DNA of 64,000 bases from CAYSTL01 sp964516805 (GTDB lineage Archaea; Thermoplasmatota; Thermoplasmata; Halarchaeoplasmatales; Halarchaeoplasmataceae), in the NCBI GenBank assembly GCA_964516805.1, contig CAZEXI010000001.1, positions 19,489-83,488 of the forward strand, given 5' to 3'. Positions 1 to 9,822 of this stretch are shown one piece after another. The translations under genes were made by a program, and so were the position numbers. Within the stretch, counting starts at the first letter, position 1. Each line of letters opens with the position of its first letter. Under the pieces are notes generated by a model. That model was not told where the DNA came from and searched no databases. It was given only the letters and a program-made list of their open reading frames with translations.

Positions 1-3000
1 GATAATACTGATTGGATAAATATAGGGTTAAATTATTCTTTTAATTGTAATGTTACAGATGGCAAACATACTTTCCGAGTTAAATCATATGACGAACTAG
101 GAAATTTTAGAATTAAATCTATATGTTTTTGGGTGGATTTATGGAGCCCATATCTCAAAATCAGAAACCCTACAGATAACTCATACCTAAATAAAAACAA
201 TTTGACTGTAAGGTGGGATGGATCAGATCATAGCTCTGGAATCGATCGTTATGAAATAAAATTGGATAACAATACTTGGTCAAATGTGGGGTCAAATACG
301 AGTAAAAATTTTAGTCTTGATGAAGGATTTCATATCGTTCAAATTAAGGCCATTGATAACGTGAATTATTCAGCTATTAAAAAGGTAAATTTCACTATAG
401 ATACCATTAAACCTGATTTGATTATAAATGACCCAAAAAAGAGTCTATTAGTGGATAAAGAATTGATATCTTTCAAATGGTCCGGAAATGATAATACTTC
501 TGGAATTAAAAATTACAGGATTAAATTTGATTCAAAAAACTGGATTCATGTTGGCCTTTCTGAAGAATATAAAGAAGAATTAAATGATGGCAACCATACC
601 ATTTGTATAGAAGCAATAGATAAAGCAAATAATTCAAAGATGTTATCAGATAATTTTACTGTTGATAATAAACCACCTTCTATAATCACTATATCACCCA
701 AAGAAAATGATATTCTTGATGAAAATAAAATAACTATATCTTGGAATACGACCGATATAGGAACTTCCGTTGAAACACATAAAATAAGTATCGATGGTAA
801 AAAGTGGATAAATATTGGTAAAAATACTTCTTACATCTGTAATTTGAATAATGGATATCACAATGTAAGGATCAAAGTCTTAGACCAAGTTGGACATATA
901 TCAATCAACTCGTTAAATTTCACTGTTGATACTAAATCCCCGTCAGTTATTATCACAGAACCTATGGAAGAATCGTATAATTCTGATAAAAAAATTAAGA
1001 TAAAGTGGGAAAGTAATGACCCTTATGGCTCAGGTATAGAGCATCATGAAATCAAGGTTAACGATAATAATTGGATGAATGTCGGCTTAAACAATTCCTA
1101 TATTTCAGAATTTTCCGAAGGAAAGCATAAAATAAAAGTCAAAGCTTATGATAAAATAGGACTATATTCTACAGATATTATCAATTTTACTATAGATTGG
1201 ACATCCCCCTTTATACAGATAACAGCTCCTTCTAATGATGAGATAATAGAAAAAAATAATTTTAAAATTGAATGGATGGGTGAAGATGAACTGTCTGGCA
1301 TATCATCTTATCAGATCAAGGTAAAAAACAGATGGAAAAAAGTTGGTTTAAATGATAATTATAATCTGACTCTAGAAGATGGTTCTTATATGATAACTGT
1401 GAGAGCTGTAGATAGAACTAACAATTCTCAAACCCACAGCATTCAAATCATCGTTGATAGTGAAAAACCTACAATCAAGATAAATAAACCTGTAGATCGT
1501 TCTTATCATAATTCTAATGATATTCAACTAAGATGGACCGCTAATGACACTGGGAGTGGAATATCCCATTATAAAATAAAAGTAGATTATAATTCGTGGC
1601 TAATTGTCGATGAGAGTTATTATAACCTAAGCTTACCAGAAGGGTCTCATGATATAATTATAAAAGCATATGACAAGAGTTATCGTTACAATTCAGAAAA
1701 TATTACAGTAAATATAGATACTTCTAAGCCTGATTTAAAGATTATATCACCTAATAAAGAAAGCGTCTACGGTCACAGTTGTATCAATTGTACTTGGGAA
1801 TGTTCTGATATTTATAGTAAAATTTTAAGATATTCAATCAGTGTCAATGACAATGGTTGGAAAGATATCGATAAAAATGATTTTTATGAAATGACTTTAA
1901 AAGATGGTGAAAATAAAATAAGAATAAAAGCTATTGATATAGCTGGTAACTATGATATAGAGGGTATTAATTTTACCATCGATACTAGTCCGCCATCTAT
2001 GGTTCTTAAAATAAATAATAATCGTAAGTGGACATCGAATCGGAGATTATCCTTAAATATAACTCCCACAAACAATGTTGGGAAAATATTGTACATGAGA
2101 ACATATACTGAAAATATAAATAGTTCAAATTGGCATACGTTTGAATCCAATTCCAAGATAAGATTACCTGATAAAGAGGGAAAACACACTGTTAATATTC
2201 AAATAAAAGACGAATTTGGAAGAGTTTCTGATGTTTATAGAAAAGAAATAATATTGGATGTTTCTGAACCTGAAGGGTCAATCAGTATTCTAAATAAAAG
2301 TGTCGGAAATGGTGTATTATATCTTGATATAAATTGTTCAGACCCATATGAATCTATTGATTCCTTGGCTATCAGTAATGAAAAAAATCTATCTGATCCT
2401 AAAATTTTCGACTATGAAAATGACTTAAATTATACTTTAGAAAATAGACATGGCAAGCATATTCTATACTACAGGTTTATCTCTGAACATGGTCAAAAAT
2501 CTCCAATTTATAACATCTCTACCTTTTTAGATGTAAAAGGTCCAGAGTTGAATTATAGTGGGATGTCAAAAATAATCGATCTCGATGAATTGAAAGGAAA
2601 TTTGACATGGATTTCTACCGATGATTCAGAGACAACAAGTTTTGATGTTTATTATAGTTATAACAACTCTGAAAAGAGTATTTTAGCTGAAAATATCACT
2701 ACAAACAAAACAAGCTATAATTTCTCAGATAATAAAACAATCACCGTGAAAATTGTAGGTTTTGATGAATTTGGTAATAAAAATAGCATCAATTTTACTA
2801 TTGAAACTGATGTTGATTATCCTCCAGATTTTAAATACATACATCTACCAGATAAATGGAATTTAAATGAGGGTGTTGAATGCAGGGCTGAGATTTATGA
2901 CCGAAAGAACGATTCTGTGAATATTAGCTGGTTAGTAGATGGAATTAAAGTCTGTGATAGATATCATTATATTCCTGATCTCGAGCCAGGTGAATATAAT

Positions 3001-3438
3001 ATCACTGTCATCGCCTCTGATGGAAATCATACTATTAGTTCATCAAAAACAATAGAAGTTGAAAAAGGAGGAGTTAGATCAGGAATACCATGGATTTTAA
3101 TTTTAGGTATTTGCAGTATTTTATCGTTGACTGGAGGAACTGGATTTTATATATACAAGAAAAAGCTAAACAATGGGATGAATAACGAAATAAAAAGTGA
3201 AGTTGAGCTATCTATTGAAGAAACAGATATGGATAAAGAGACGGTAATTAAGAATGTATATAAAGATCTAGATGAAGCTAGTTTGAATGAAGCTTACAAT
3301 TACCTTAGAGATGAAAAAGGGTTTTCGATTGAATTAGAAGAACTTTCGAAAGAGACCAATAGATTAGTAGAAAAAGAAATCATAGGAGTTCAATACAACG
3401 GAATGAATGATAAAACCTATGTTTGGTTGCAGACTTAA
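1..3438 (+). CDS. Giant Ig-like repeat surface protein, C-terminal part (5' end outside window)
   Basis: The reading frame is open from base 1, and the first 44 codons already form part of a repeat unit, so the gene begins upstream of the window. It consists of about a dozen repeats of roughly 85-90 residues with the pattern W.G.D..SGI..Y.IK.D...W.NVG, then DG.H.I.IKA.D, then NFTIDT..P, typical of tandem Ig-like or cadherin-like extracellular domains. Potential N-glycosylation sites (N-x-S/T) are frequent. A single membrane segment lies at about 3082-3159 (PWILILGICSILSLTG), followed by KKK and a cytoplasmic tail of about 90 residues. The last 65 residues of the tail look like a small winged helix, which is unusual for such proteins. 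It is thus a type I cell-surface protein, perhaps adhesive or S-layer associated. The gene just downstream is a paralogue. The precise ligand is unknown. Confidence 0.85.
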   Translation, partial: DNTDWINIGLNYSFNCNVTDGKHTFRVKSYDELGNFRIKSICFWVDLWSPYLKIRNPTDNSYLNKNNLTVRWDGSDHSSGIDRYEIKLDNNTWSNVGSNTSKNFSLDEGFHIVQIKAIDNVNYSAIKKVNFTIDTIKPDLIINDPKKSLLVDKELISFKWSGNDNTSGIKNYRIKFDSKNWIHVGLSEEYKEELNDGNHTICIEAIDKANNSKMLSDNFTVDNKPPSIITISPKENDILDENKITISWNTTDIGTSVETHKISIDGKKWINIGKNTSYICNLNNGYHNVRIKVLDQVGHISINSLNFTVDTKSPSVIITEPMEESYNSDKKIKIKWESNDPYGSGIEHHEIKVNDNNWMNVGLNNSYISEFSEGKHKIKVKAYDKIGLYSTDIINFTIDWTSPFIQITAPSNDEIIEKNNFKIEWMGEDELSGISSYQIKVKNRWKKVGLNDNYNLTLEDGSYMITVRAVDRTNNSQTHSIQIIVDSEKPTIKINKPVDRSYHNSNDIQLRWTANDTGSGISHYKIKVDYNSWLIVDESYYNLSLPEGSHDIIIKAYDKSYRYNSENITVNIDTSKPDLKIISPNKESVYGHSCINCTWECSDIYSKILRYSISVNDNGWKDIDKNDFYEMTLKDGENKIRIKAIDIAGNYDIEGINFTIDTSPPSMVLKINNNRKWTSNRRLSLNITPTNNVGKILYMRTYTENINSSNWHTFESNSKIRLPDKEGKHTVNIQIKDEFGRVSDVYRKEIILDVSEPEGSISILNKSVGNGVLYLDINCSDPYESIDSLAISNEKNLSDPKIFDYENDLNYTLENRHGKHILYYRFISEHGQKSPIYNISTFLDVKGPELNYSGMSKIIDLDELKGNLTWISTDDSETTSFDVYYSYNNSEKSILAENITTNKTSYNFSDNKTITVKIVGFDEFGNKNSINFTIETDVDYPPDFKYIHLPDKWNLNEGVECRAEIYDRKNDSVNISWLVDGIKVCDRYHYIPDLEPGEYNITVIASDGNHTISSSKTIEVEKGGVRSGIPWILILGICSILSLTGGTGFYIYKKKLNNGMNNEIKSEVELSIEETDMDKETVIKNVYKDLDEASLNEAYNYLRDEKGFSIELEELSKETNRLVEKEIIGVQYNGMNDKTYVWLQT

Positions 3439-3543
3439 TTATAAATCTTCTTTTGTCAATCCATAAATATTAAATCCCAAGAATTATTGGTGAACTAATC
3501 TTGAATAATTATAATATAATAAATAATTAAGGAAGCGATATGG

Positions 3544-6500
3544 ATGGTAAGGAAACAAATTAAATCGAAGAAGTTTAAAAATGTAATTTCAATAATGACA
3601 ATTGCTTTATTGATCTTTTCTATGATCACTCCGTTTGTAAATACAGGGCAGAGTAAAGTGATCAGTGATGAAAATAAAAAAGACAGTAACTACACTGTTC
3701 ATGCACCTGTCCGAGTCGATAACGATACCGATTTCAACGAATCTGTATGGGATGGTAACGGTACTGAAAATGATCCTTATGTATTGGACAATTATTCTAT
3801 CGATGGAGGTGGCCATGGATACTGTGTTTATGTTGGCAATGTGACTGGAGAATATTTTGTGATCGAGAATTGTAATTTATATAATGCTTCAGGAGGAAAT
3901 GGTAATTTTTATTTTTCAAATTCTGGGATCATTTTATATGCTTCTAAACAAGGAGTAATTAACAATAATAATATTTTTGAAAATGAGAATTCAGGTATTT
4001 ACCTATCTTATTCATGTTCTGGTCCACCTCCTGGNNNNNNNNNNATTGAAAATAATAATCAAACCGGGTTGGAGTTAATCAATTCTAATAACAATTTGTT
4101 AGAGAACAATACCATTGAAAATAATAATCAAACCGGGTTGGAGTTAGATGGTTCAGATTCCAATACTATAATCCATAACACAATCAATGGTAATCCTTAC
4201 GGTACTCTATTTAGATCTTATCCAGATAACAATTTATTCCATCACAATAACTTTGTGAATCAGATTAACGTAAATGGAAATGATATCGGAAATAACATCT
4301 GGGACAATGGTACACATGGGAACTACTGGTCAGATTACGTAGGAAACGACCCGGATGGAGATGGGATAGGAAACGATAATTACACTATTGGTTCAAACAA
4401 TAATGATAGTTATCCATTGATGATACCGATCGATGAACAACCTCCAGTAATCAAAAACATAAATATTACACCAAATACTCAGAACTTAGATTTTCCCGTC
4501 AATATAAGTTGTACAGTTAAGGATCTAGAAACTAACAAAGTTTGGATGAATATATACATTCCTGATAATCCTAATTTGAATTTAAGCATGAATAGAGGAA
4601 CAGATAACGACTGGTACCTTAATCGCTCGTATAACGTTCCTGGGACTTTTACATTCAAAATTATTGCCAACGATACAAATGATAATCTTAACAGAACTAC
4701 ACAATTTGAATTTGAAATGATCGATGAGGTACCCCCTCAAATAGAGGATCAAACAATCTCATTACCAAAAACAGGTGAATACTTCAAAGTGAATGCATCT
4801 ATAACTGATAACCACAAAGTTAACACTTCACATCTATTTTATGAAATGGTTTCTAAAGAAGATTACTCATATCAAAATACAGTGAAGATGAATGATGATC
4901 AAAATAAAAATATACTGATATGGGATAATGCTACTGAACTATCATATCAAATAAATGCAACAGATTGTAGTGAAAACGAAAACTCTACAGAAATAAAAAC
5001 TTTCGATGTAATCGATAATATACAACCTTCAATTGAAAATATCGAGGTATATCCAGATAAGCAATTAAGATATAACCCAGTCAATATCTCTGCAGCAATC
5101 CATGATAATATAGAAATTAAAAATGCAAGTATTAACTTCACAACTCCTATCACCGGCAAATATGAAATGCAGAAAATAGATGAAATCTTTTACTACAATA
5201 CAACTTATTCTATAAACGGTACTTATAAATTTGTTATAGAAGCTTACGATATAAACGGTAAATGCAAAATAACCTCTGAATTTAATTTCAAGATAGGAGA
5301 TCACCTATCTCCAACAGTTGACATAACAAAACCGGGTGGTGAAGATATAATCACAACTTCAGATCTAACTGTTAAATGGGAGGGGTATGATTCAGAATCT
5401 AGTATAAGTCATTATTCTATTAATTTAGATGATAAGGAATGGATAAACGTAGGCTACAATGAATCCTTTGATTTTAATAACTTGAAAGATGGAAAACATA
5501 ATGTGACTGTCAAAGCATTTGATCGATACAATAATACATCTTTAGATAAAATATCCTTTACTATCGATACATCTTCTCCAGAACTTGAAATAATATCACC
5601 AAAAAATAATTCTATACTAAACTCAAAAGAGATTGAAATAAAATGGAATAGTAGTGATAATAACACAGGAATATACAGATATGGGGTAAATATTGACAAT
5701 TCTGGATGGTTTTTTAATGGTGATATCAGGAATATTTCATGTTCTTTTAAAAAAGGATTACATAATATACAAATCAAAGCCATAGACAATGCTGGACTCA
5801 TAACAATTGAATCAATCGATATCAAGGTAGACACCGATAAGCCTTCAATCGATATAACAAATATAAATAACAATTCATTATTTAATCACAGCCAAATTAC
5901 GATCAAGTGGGAAGGTGAAGATAGGACTACATCTATACAAGATTACTATCTTAAAATTGACAATAATGAAGTAAAAAATATGAATTTGAATACATCCTAT
6001 TCTGAATCCTTTTCAGAAGGAAAACATTCAGTAAAAATTACAGCTAAGGATAAAGCAGATAATACAAATAATTCTGTTATCAATTTTACTATAGATAAAA
6101 GCCCTCCAGAACTGGATATTCTCTCACCCACTAATGAATTCGTTAATAGAAACAATATAACAATCAATTGGACTGGAAGCGACACTATAACCGATATTAA
6201 AAATTACAAGATCAAACTAGATGAAGATCCAGTACAAAATATCGGTCTTGACACCTCTTTTACAAAATTATTCAACGAGGGAAAACATTCTGTCATAGTT
6301 ATAGCTGAAGACAAAGCAGGTAATTCTTGTGATTCCCTGATTAATTTCACAGTCGACAGGAGTTATCCTGAACTAGATATCCTTTCTCCGTCTGATAACC
6401 ACATCGCATCAGACAAAGTAACTGTAAAATGGACTGGGAATGATTCTATTACTGCTATCGATTCATATAAGATTAAAATTAACAAAAATCCATGGATAAA

Positions 6501-7947
6501 TCTAGGTAAAAATACTTCATATCTTATATCCGAGGAAAAAGTATATGATATATCAATTAAAGCTATAGATTCATGCGGTCATATAACTAAAAAAACTGTA
6601 AACTTTACTTTAAACAAATTAGATATGGAGATCGAATTAGAAGTAAATAAAGGTGAAAACTGGTCATTACAAAGATTAATACCTATAAATATTAATACGG
6701 TTGGAGAAGATAATCCTGCTTTCATGAGGATATCTCTTAACGATGATTTTAGCAATGATTCTACCGGGTGGATTGAGTACAATGATAAGTATAATTATAC
6801 GATGCCATATAGTAGTGGAAAATATACTATCCACTGTCAATTCAAGGATTCTGAGGAATCAAAAATAATTTCATTAAATAAATCTATATTTGTTGATCTA
6901 AAAAACCCAAGTGGTGAAGCTGATATAAACAAAATTTTGACTTCCAATTCAATTGTGAATATATCTTTAGAAGCTCAAGATGATATTGATACCATAAATA
7001 AAGTTATGATTTCCGAAAACAGTAATTTTACACCTTGTTCAATCAAACCTTATTCTGACCAAATTAGCTATGAGATCTCAAGTGATTATGGTGAAAAATC
7101 GATATTCGTAAAATTCGTAACAACTCATGGCCAAGTTTCAGAAACCTGTAAAGTTTCCACATTCTTAGACAACAAAGGTCCTGATTTAACATATTTAGGG
7201 AAACATACAATCAAAGAAAAAGATAATCTAACATACAAAATGATCTGGAAATCTAACGATTACAGCGGAAATGATCGATTCGATCTTTATAATATCAATG
7301 GCCTTGAAGAGAAGTTGATAAAATCCGATATTAAATCTAAGGAGTTTCTTTACACATTAAGGGATAATTCAACTTATAAGTTCAAATTAAAGGCATTTGA
7401 TAACTTAGGTAACAGTAATTTCACAACTTTCCAAATTGTGACAAATATCAACTATCCTCCCACATTAGAGAATGTAGATGTACCAAGTGTGATCAAAGGA
7501 ACGAGTAAACTGAAAGTCGAAGTAAATGATTGTAACAACGATAATCTCACTATATTATGGTACGACGAAGACAGTAAAATAGGAGAAGGCCCAGAGATCA
7601 AACCTGATTTGGAAAAAGGTGAACATGACATTAAAGTGGTGATAACTGATGGAACTAATAAAAAAGAAAAAACATTTGAGGTATCTGTTAAAAAATCAAA
7701 CGATGAACCGATCTTTTCATATATATTGATCAGCGGAATCCTACTGACACTTATAATAGGTGGATTCGTATATATAATAAAATCAAGAAAATCAAAAACA
7801 ACAGAAGAAGAATTCAATGATCTACCAAAAACAGAATACGAAGTTAATAAAGAAAGTGAAGTCATAGATGATAACGATGAAAGTAAAAACAGTGAAGAAG
7901 CAGTGGATGATATCGATGAAGATGATATAGATCTATTTGGAGTATAA
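3544..7947 (+). CDS. NosD-like beta-helix plus Ig-like repeat surface protein
   Basis: The protein of about 1467 residues starts at ATG 3544 behind an AAGGAAG ribosome site. Residues 1-37 form a signal peptide with a basic N-terminus and a hydrophobic core (ISIMTIALLIFSMI). Residues about 50-295 form a NosD/CASH-type parallel beta-helix of Asn-rich coils, ending in the typical motif GNYWSDYVGND with DGDGIGND. About eleven Ig-like units related to those of the preceding gene follow, then a membrane segment at about 7705-7785 (YILISGILLTLIIGGFVYII) and an acidic cytoplasmic tail. It is a surface protein probably binding carbohydrate or another macromolecule; the function is inferred from architecture only. 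Ten Ns at 4035-4044 fall inside the beta-helix, so the true length and even frame continuity across that point are unproven. Confidence 0.85.
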   Translation: MVRKQIKSKKFKNVISIMTIALLIFSMITPFVNTGQSKVISDENKKDSNYTVHAPVRVDNDTDFNESVWDGNGTENDPYVLDNYSIDGGGHGYCVYVGNVTGEYFVIENCNLYNASGGNGNFYFSNSGIILYASKQGVINNNNIFENENSGIYLSYSCSGPPPXXXXIENNNQTGLELINSNNNLLENNTIENNNQTGLELDGSDSNTIIHNTINGNPYGTLFRSYPDNNLFHHNNFVNQINVNGNDIGNNIWDNGTHGNYWSDYVGNDPDGDGIGNDNYTIGSNNNDSYPLMIPIDEQPPVIKNINITPNTQNLDFPVNISCTVKDLETNKVWMNIYIPDNPNLNLSMNRGTDNDWYLNRSYNVPGTFTFKIIANDTNDNLNRTTQFEFEMIDEVPPQIEDQTISLPKTGEYFKVNASITDNHKVNTSHLFYEMVSKEDYSYQNTVKMNDDQNKNILIWDNATELSYQINATDCSENENSTEIKTFDVIDNIQPSIENIEVYPDKQLRYNPVNISAAIHDNIEIKNASINFTTPITGKYEMQKIDEIFYYNTTYSINGTYKFVIEAYDINGKCKITSEFNFKIGDHLSPTVDITKPGGEDIITTSDLTVKWEGYDSESSISHYSINLDDKEWINVGYNESFDFNNLKDGKHNVTVKAFDRYNNTSLDKISFTIDTSSPELEIISPKNNSILNSKEIEIKWNSSDNNTGIYRYGVNIDNSGWFFNGDIRNISCSFKKGLHNIQIKAIDNAGLITIESIDIKVDTDKPSIDITNINNNSLFNHSQITIKWEGEDRTTSIQDYYLKIDNNEVKNMNLNTSYSESFSEGKHSVKITAKDKADNTNNSVINFTIDKSPPELDILSPTNEFVNRNNITINWTGSDTITDIKNYKIKLDEDPVQNIGLDTSFTKLFNEGKHSVIVIAEDKAGNSCDSLINFTVDRSYPELDILSPSDNHIASDKVTVKWTGNDSITAIDSYKIKINKNPWINLGKNTSYLISEEKVYDISIKAIDSCGHITKKTVNFTLNKLDMEIELEVNKGENWSLQRLIPININTVGEDNPAFMRISLNDDFSNDSTGWIEYNDKYNYTMPYSSGKYTIHCQFKDSEESKIISLNKSIFVDLKNPSGEADINKILTSNSIVNISLEAQDDIDTINKVMISENSNFTPCSIKPYSDQISYEISSDYGEKSIFVKFVTTHGQVSETCKVSTFLDNKGPDLTYLGKHTIKEKDNLTYKMIWKSNDYSGNDRFDLYNINGLEEKLIKSDIKSKEFLYTLRDNSTYKFKLKAFDNLGNSNFTTFQIVTNINYPPTLENVDVPSVIKGTSKLKVEVNDCNNDNLTILWYDEDSKIGEGPEIKPDLEKGEHDIKVVITDGTNKKEKTFEVSVKKSNDEPIFSYILISGILLTLIIGGFVYIIKSRKSKTTEEEFNDLPKTEYEVNKESEVIDDNDESKNSEEAVDDIDEDDIDLFGV
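4035..4044. other. Assembly gap (10 N)
   Basis: A run of ten Ns interrupts the NosD-like region. The sequence immediately to the right recurs 69 bp further on, so the assembler probably stopped inside a short tandem repeat. The real gap size is unknown. Confidence 0.95.
4045..4146 (+). repeat. 69-bp period beta-helix coil repeat
   Basis: The 33-bp stretch 4045-4077 recurs exactly at 4114-4146, a spacing of 69 bp or 23 codons. This is the length of one turn of a parallel beta-helix. It encodes IENNNQTGLEL twice and abuts the N gap, so the number of coils may be underestimated. Confidence 0.8.
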
Positions 7948-7953
7948 ACCCCT

Positions 7954-9357
7954 TTAAATTTCTTTTACCATTTTTATAGCTTCTATATATTTACCATCTT
8001 CACATTTTCGATAAATTTTATTCTTCATGTCCTCTTCTATATCATCGGTTTTTTCAACTAATATTTTAGCCAAAATTTCAGCTTTTCTTGCTTTTCTTAG
8101 GGCTTTATTCAAATTTTCTGTTGAAATCCTCTTATTCTCTTCATGACCTGATGGATCCTTTTCTACTATTTTCTCGATGCTATTCAAAGATATATCATCA
8201 TCAATAGACTCAGTTCTACTCAATATATAACCAATCTGATCTACCTTACACTCATGCGAGTTAACTTTTGATCTTCCATCATTGATTACAGACAATTTTG
8301 GTTCATATTTTACAAGAAGTATATCAAGAATATTTTTTCCCAATATCTTTTGTATCTCTGTTAATGTTAAATAGTTCGAAAGGTCTGAATTCAGAATCAC
8401 TTCCATGAAATGGACAATGTTTTCCATCGGTAAAAACGGATGATCACTTCCGATCATTATCTTGCTAGACCAATTAGTAGATACATCAAATAGTTCCCAA
8501 AACTTATCCTTTAAATATTCTTCATGATCCTTTTCAAATTTTTTCAGGGTATTATTTGTAAATCTAGCTAACTGTATTTCTTCTTTAGCTTTTTCTAAAA
8601 ATTTTTTTACCGATCTTAAACCAGATAACTCTGCATAAATCGAAGGATGACTTAAATACCTGAAAGTCTCAGATTTCATGTAATCGTAATGACCGATGAT
8701 TATCTTTAATTGACTTATATACTCCTCTAATCTGTTTTCTATCAGCATCTCAATAGTTCTATTCACACCTCTATGAATCTCTCTCACATCTGAAGAATAA
8801 CTTGTGTGGAATATTATAGGTATGTTTAATCTGGCACAGTCAATATACAACTGGATTATCTCTTTAGAATCCAAGGTTATTTTTTCAGATTCAGGATGTA
8901 TTTTTAAGCCTAGAAAACTATATTCCGTTGAAAATTTCTTAAATTCTTTTCTAGCTGTATCTATATCTGTTGGATCTACCCTACCAAAACCCAACAGTCT
9001 TTCATTATGATAATCAGAACTTGTCCATTCCCATATGTTTTCATTGGATTTTGAATACATAAATTCACCTTCACCCCTAAAATTATCTTTCATTGGAAAA
9101 ACTACAAATTGGTCAAATAAACCATGTGGGAATTCTTTCTTTGTTTTTTTTGAATCAGGTAATATATGATATCTAAATTCAGTAGTATTTAACCTATCCT
9201 CAAGATCATTTTTTATTTTCTTAGAAAATTCATAACTTCCATTGTTTCCAATAGGTATATTCTGTTTTCCATCGCTTTCTTCCCCAATATGATGGTGAGC
9301 ATCTATTACATATAGTTCCCTTTCATTACCTGTCCTTCTATCTCGAATTTTTAACAT
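7954..9357 (-). CDS. Amidohydrolase-superfamily metal-dependent hydrolase in ubiquitin-like gene cluster
   Basis: The protein has 467 residues; ATG 9357 follows an AGGTG site. It is a TIM-barrel metallo-hydrolase of the amidohydrolase-2 type. The full set of metal ligands is visible: H21-x-H23 in DAHHH, K152/H154 in GLKIHPE, H184 in IIFHTS, H223 in IIGHYD and D305 in IGSDHPF. Relatives decarboxylate or hydrolyse small organic acids, lactones or amides, so the catalytic centre should be active, but the substrate cannot be read from sequence. Residues about 350-467 form a charged, helical extension not usual for the family. It is the last gene of a tight three-gene minus-strand operon: two ubiquitin-like proteins lie directly upstream (14 bp and 1 bp gaps). 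That partnership suggests that the Ubl proteins bind or regulate the hydrolase (inference). Confidence 0.8.
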   Translation of the reverse strand: MLKIRDRRTGNERELYVIDAHHHIGEESDGKQNIPIGNNGSYEFSKKIKNDLEDRLNTTEFRYHILPDSKKTKKEFPHGLFDQFVVFPMKDNFRGEGEFMYSKSNENIWEWTSSDYHNERLLGFGRVDPTDIDTARKEFKKFSTEYSFLGLKIHPESEKITLDSKEIIQLYIDCARLNIPIIFHTSYSSDVREIHRGVNRTIEMLIENRLEEYISQLKIIIGHYDYMKSETFRYLSHPSIYAELSGLRSVKKFLEKAKEEIQLARFTNNTLKKFEKDHEEYLKDKFWELFDVSTNWSSKIMIGSDHPFLPMENIVHFMEVILNSDLSNYLTLTEIQKILGKNILDILLVKYEPKLSVINDGRSKVNSHECKVDQIGYILSRTESIDDDISLNSIEKIVEKDPSGHEENKRISTENLNKALRKARKAEILAKILVEKTDDIEEDMKNKIYRKCEDGKYIEAIKMVKEI

Positions 9358-9371
9358 GGTTACACCTATTA

Positions 9372-9821
9372 TTATTCATAAACATCGTATTCCTCTACTA
9401 TACTATTAGACAATCTTAATTTGTAATTCAAATCATCACATCTGTAAACAATATTTACCTTTTCATCTTCTTTCTTATATGTTTCCAGTTTCAATTCATC
9501 CTCTGACAATCCAATATTACTCACTAACCATTTTTCTGCTGATACTGTATCGTTTCGATCAGGCTGTATACTGCTAAAAAATACATTTTTATTATTAGAT
9601 TTAGAAAAGAGAAGTAAATCACCGTTCGAAATACTGTAATGATGTATATTTTTATCAGGAGACATTTTTATCCCATTAAAAAATAATTTATGACATTCTA
9701 ATGTTAAATCCAGATATTCTGAAATCAGATTTATTATGTCTTTTACAGTATCATCACTTTGAACTTTTACTTTGATGGTACTTTCCACATCTTTACACCT
9801 AATCAATAACTCTATAATCAT
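9372..9821 (-). CDS. Ubiquitin-like beta-grasp protein with C-terminal alpha+beta domain (copy 1)
   Basis: This protein has 149 residues. Residues 1-73 follow the ubiquitin/YukD pattern: two strands (MIIELLIRC, TIKVKV), a helix beginning DDTVKDIINLISEYL, a short strand with CHKLFFNGIKM (compare ubiquitin's QRLIFAGKQL), and a final strand GDLLLFSK. There is no C-terminal Gly-Gly, so conjugation like ubiquitin is unlikely. Residues 95-149 (helix AEKWLVSNIGL then three or four strands) form a second domain that also ends the next protein upstream, and resemble a PepSY-type fold in pattern. The ATG lies 1 nt after the stop of the upstream gene, whose last codons supply the GAGGAG ribosome site, so translation is coupled. 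I do not recognise a named family; the function is unknown. Confidence 0.7.
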   Translation of the reverse strand: MIIELLIRCKDVESTIKVKVQSDDTVKDIINLISEYLDLTLECHKLFFNGIKMSPDKNIHHYSISNGDLLLFSKSNNKNVFFSSIQPDRNDTVSAEKWLVSNIGLSEDELKLETYKKEDEKVNIVYRCDDLNYKLRLSNSIVEEYDVYE

Positions 9822-9822
9822 A

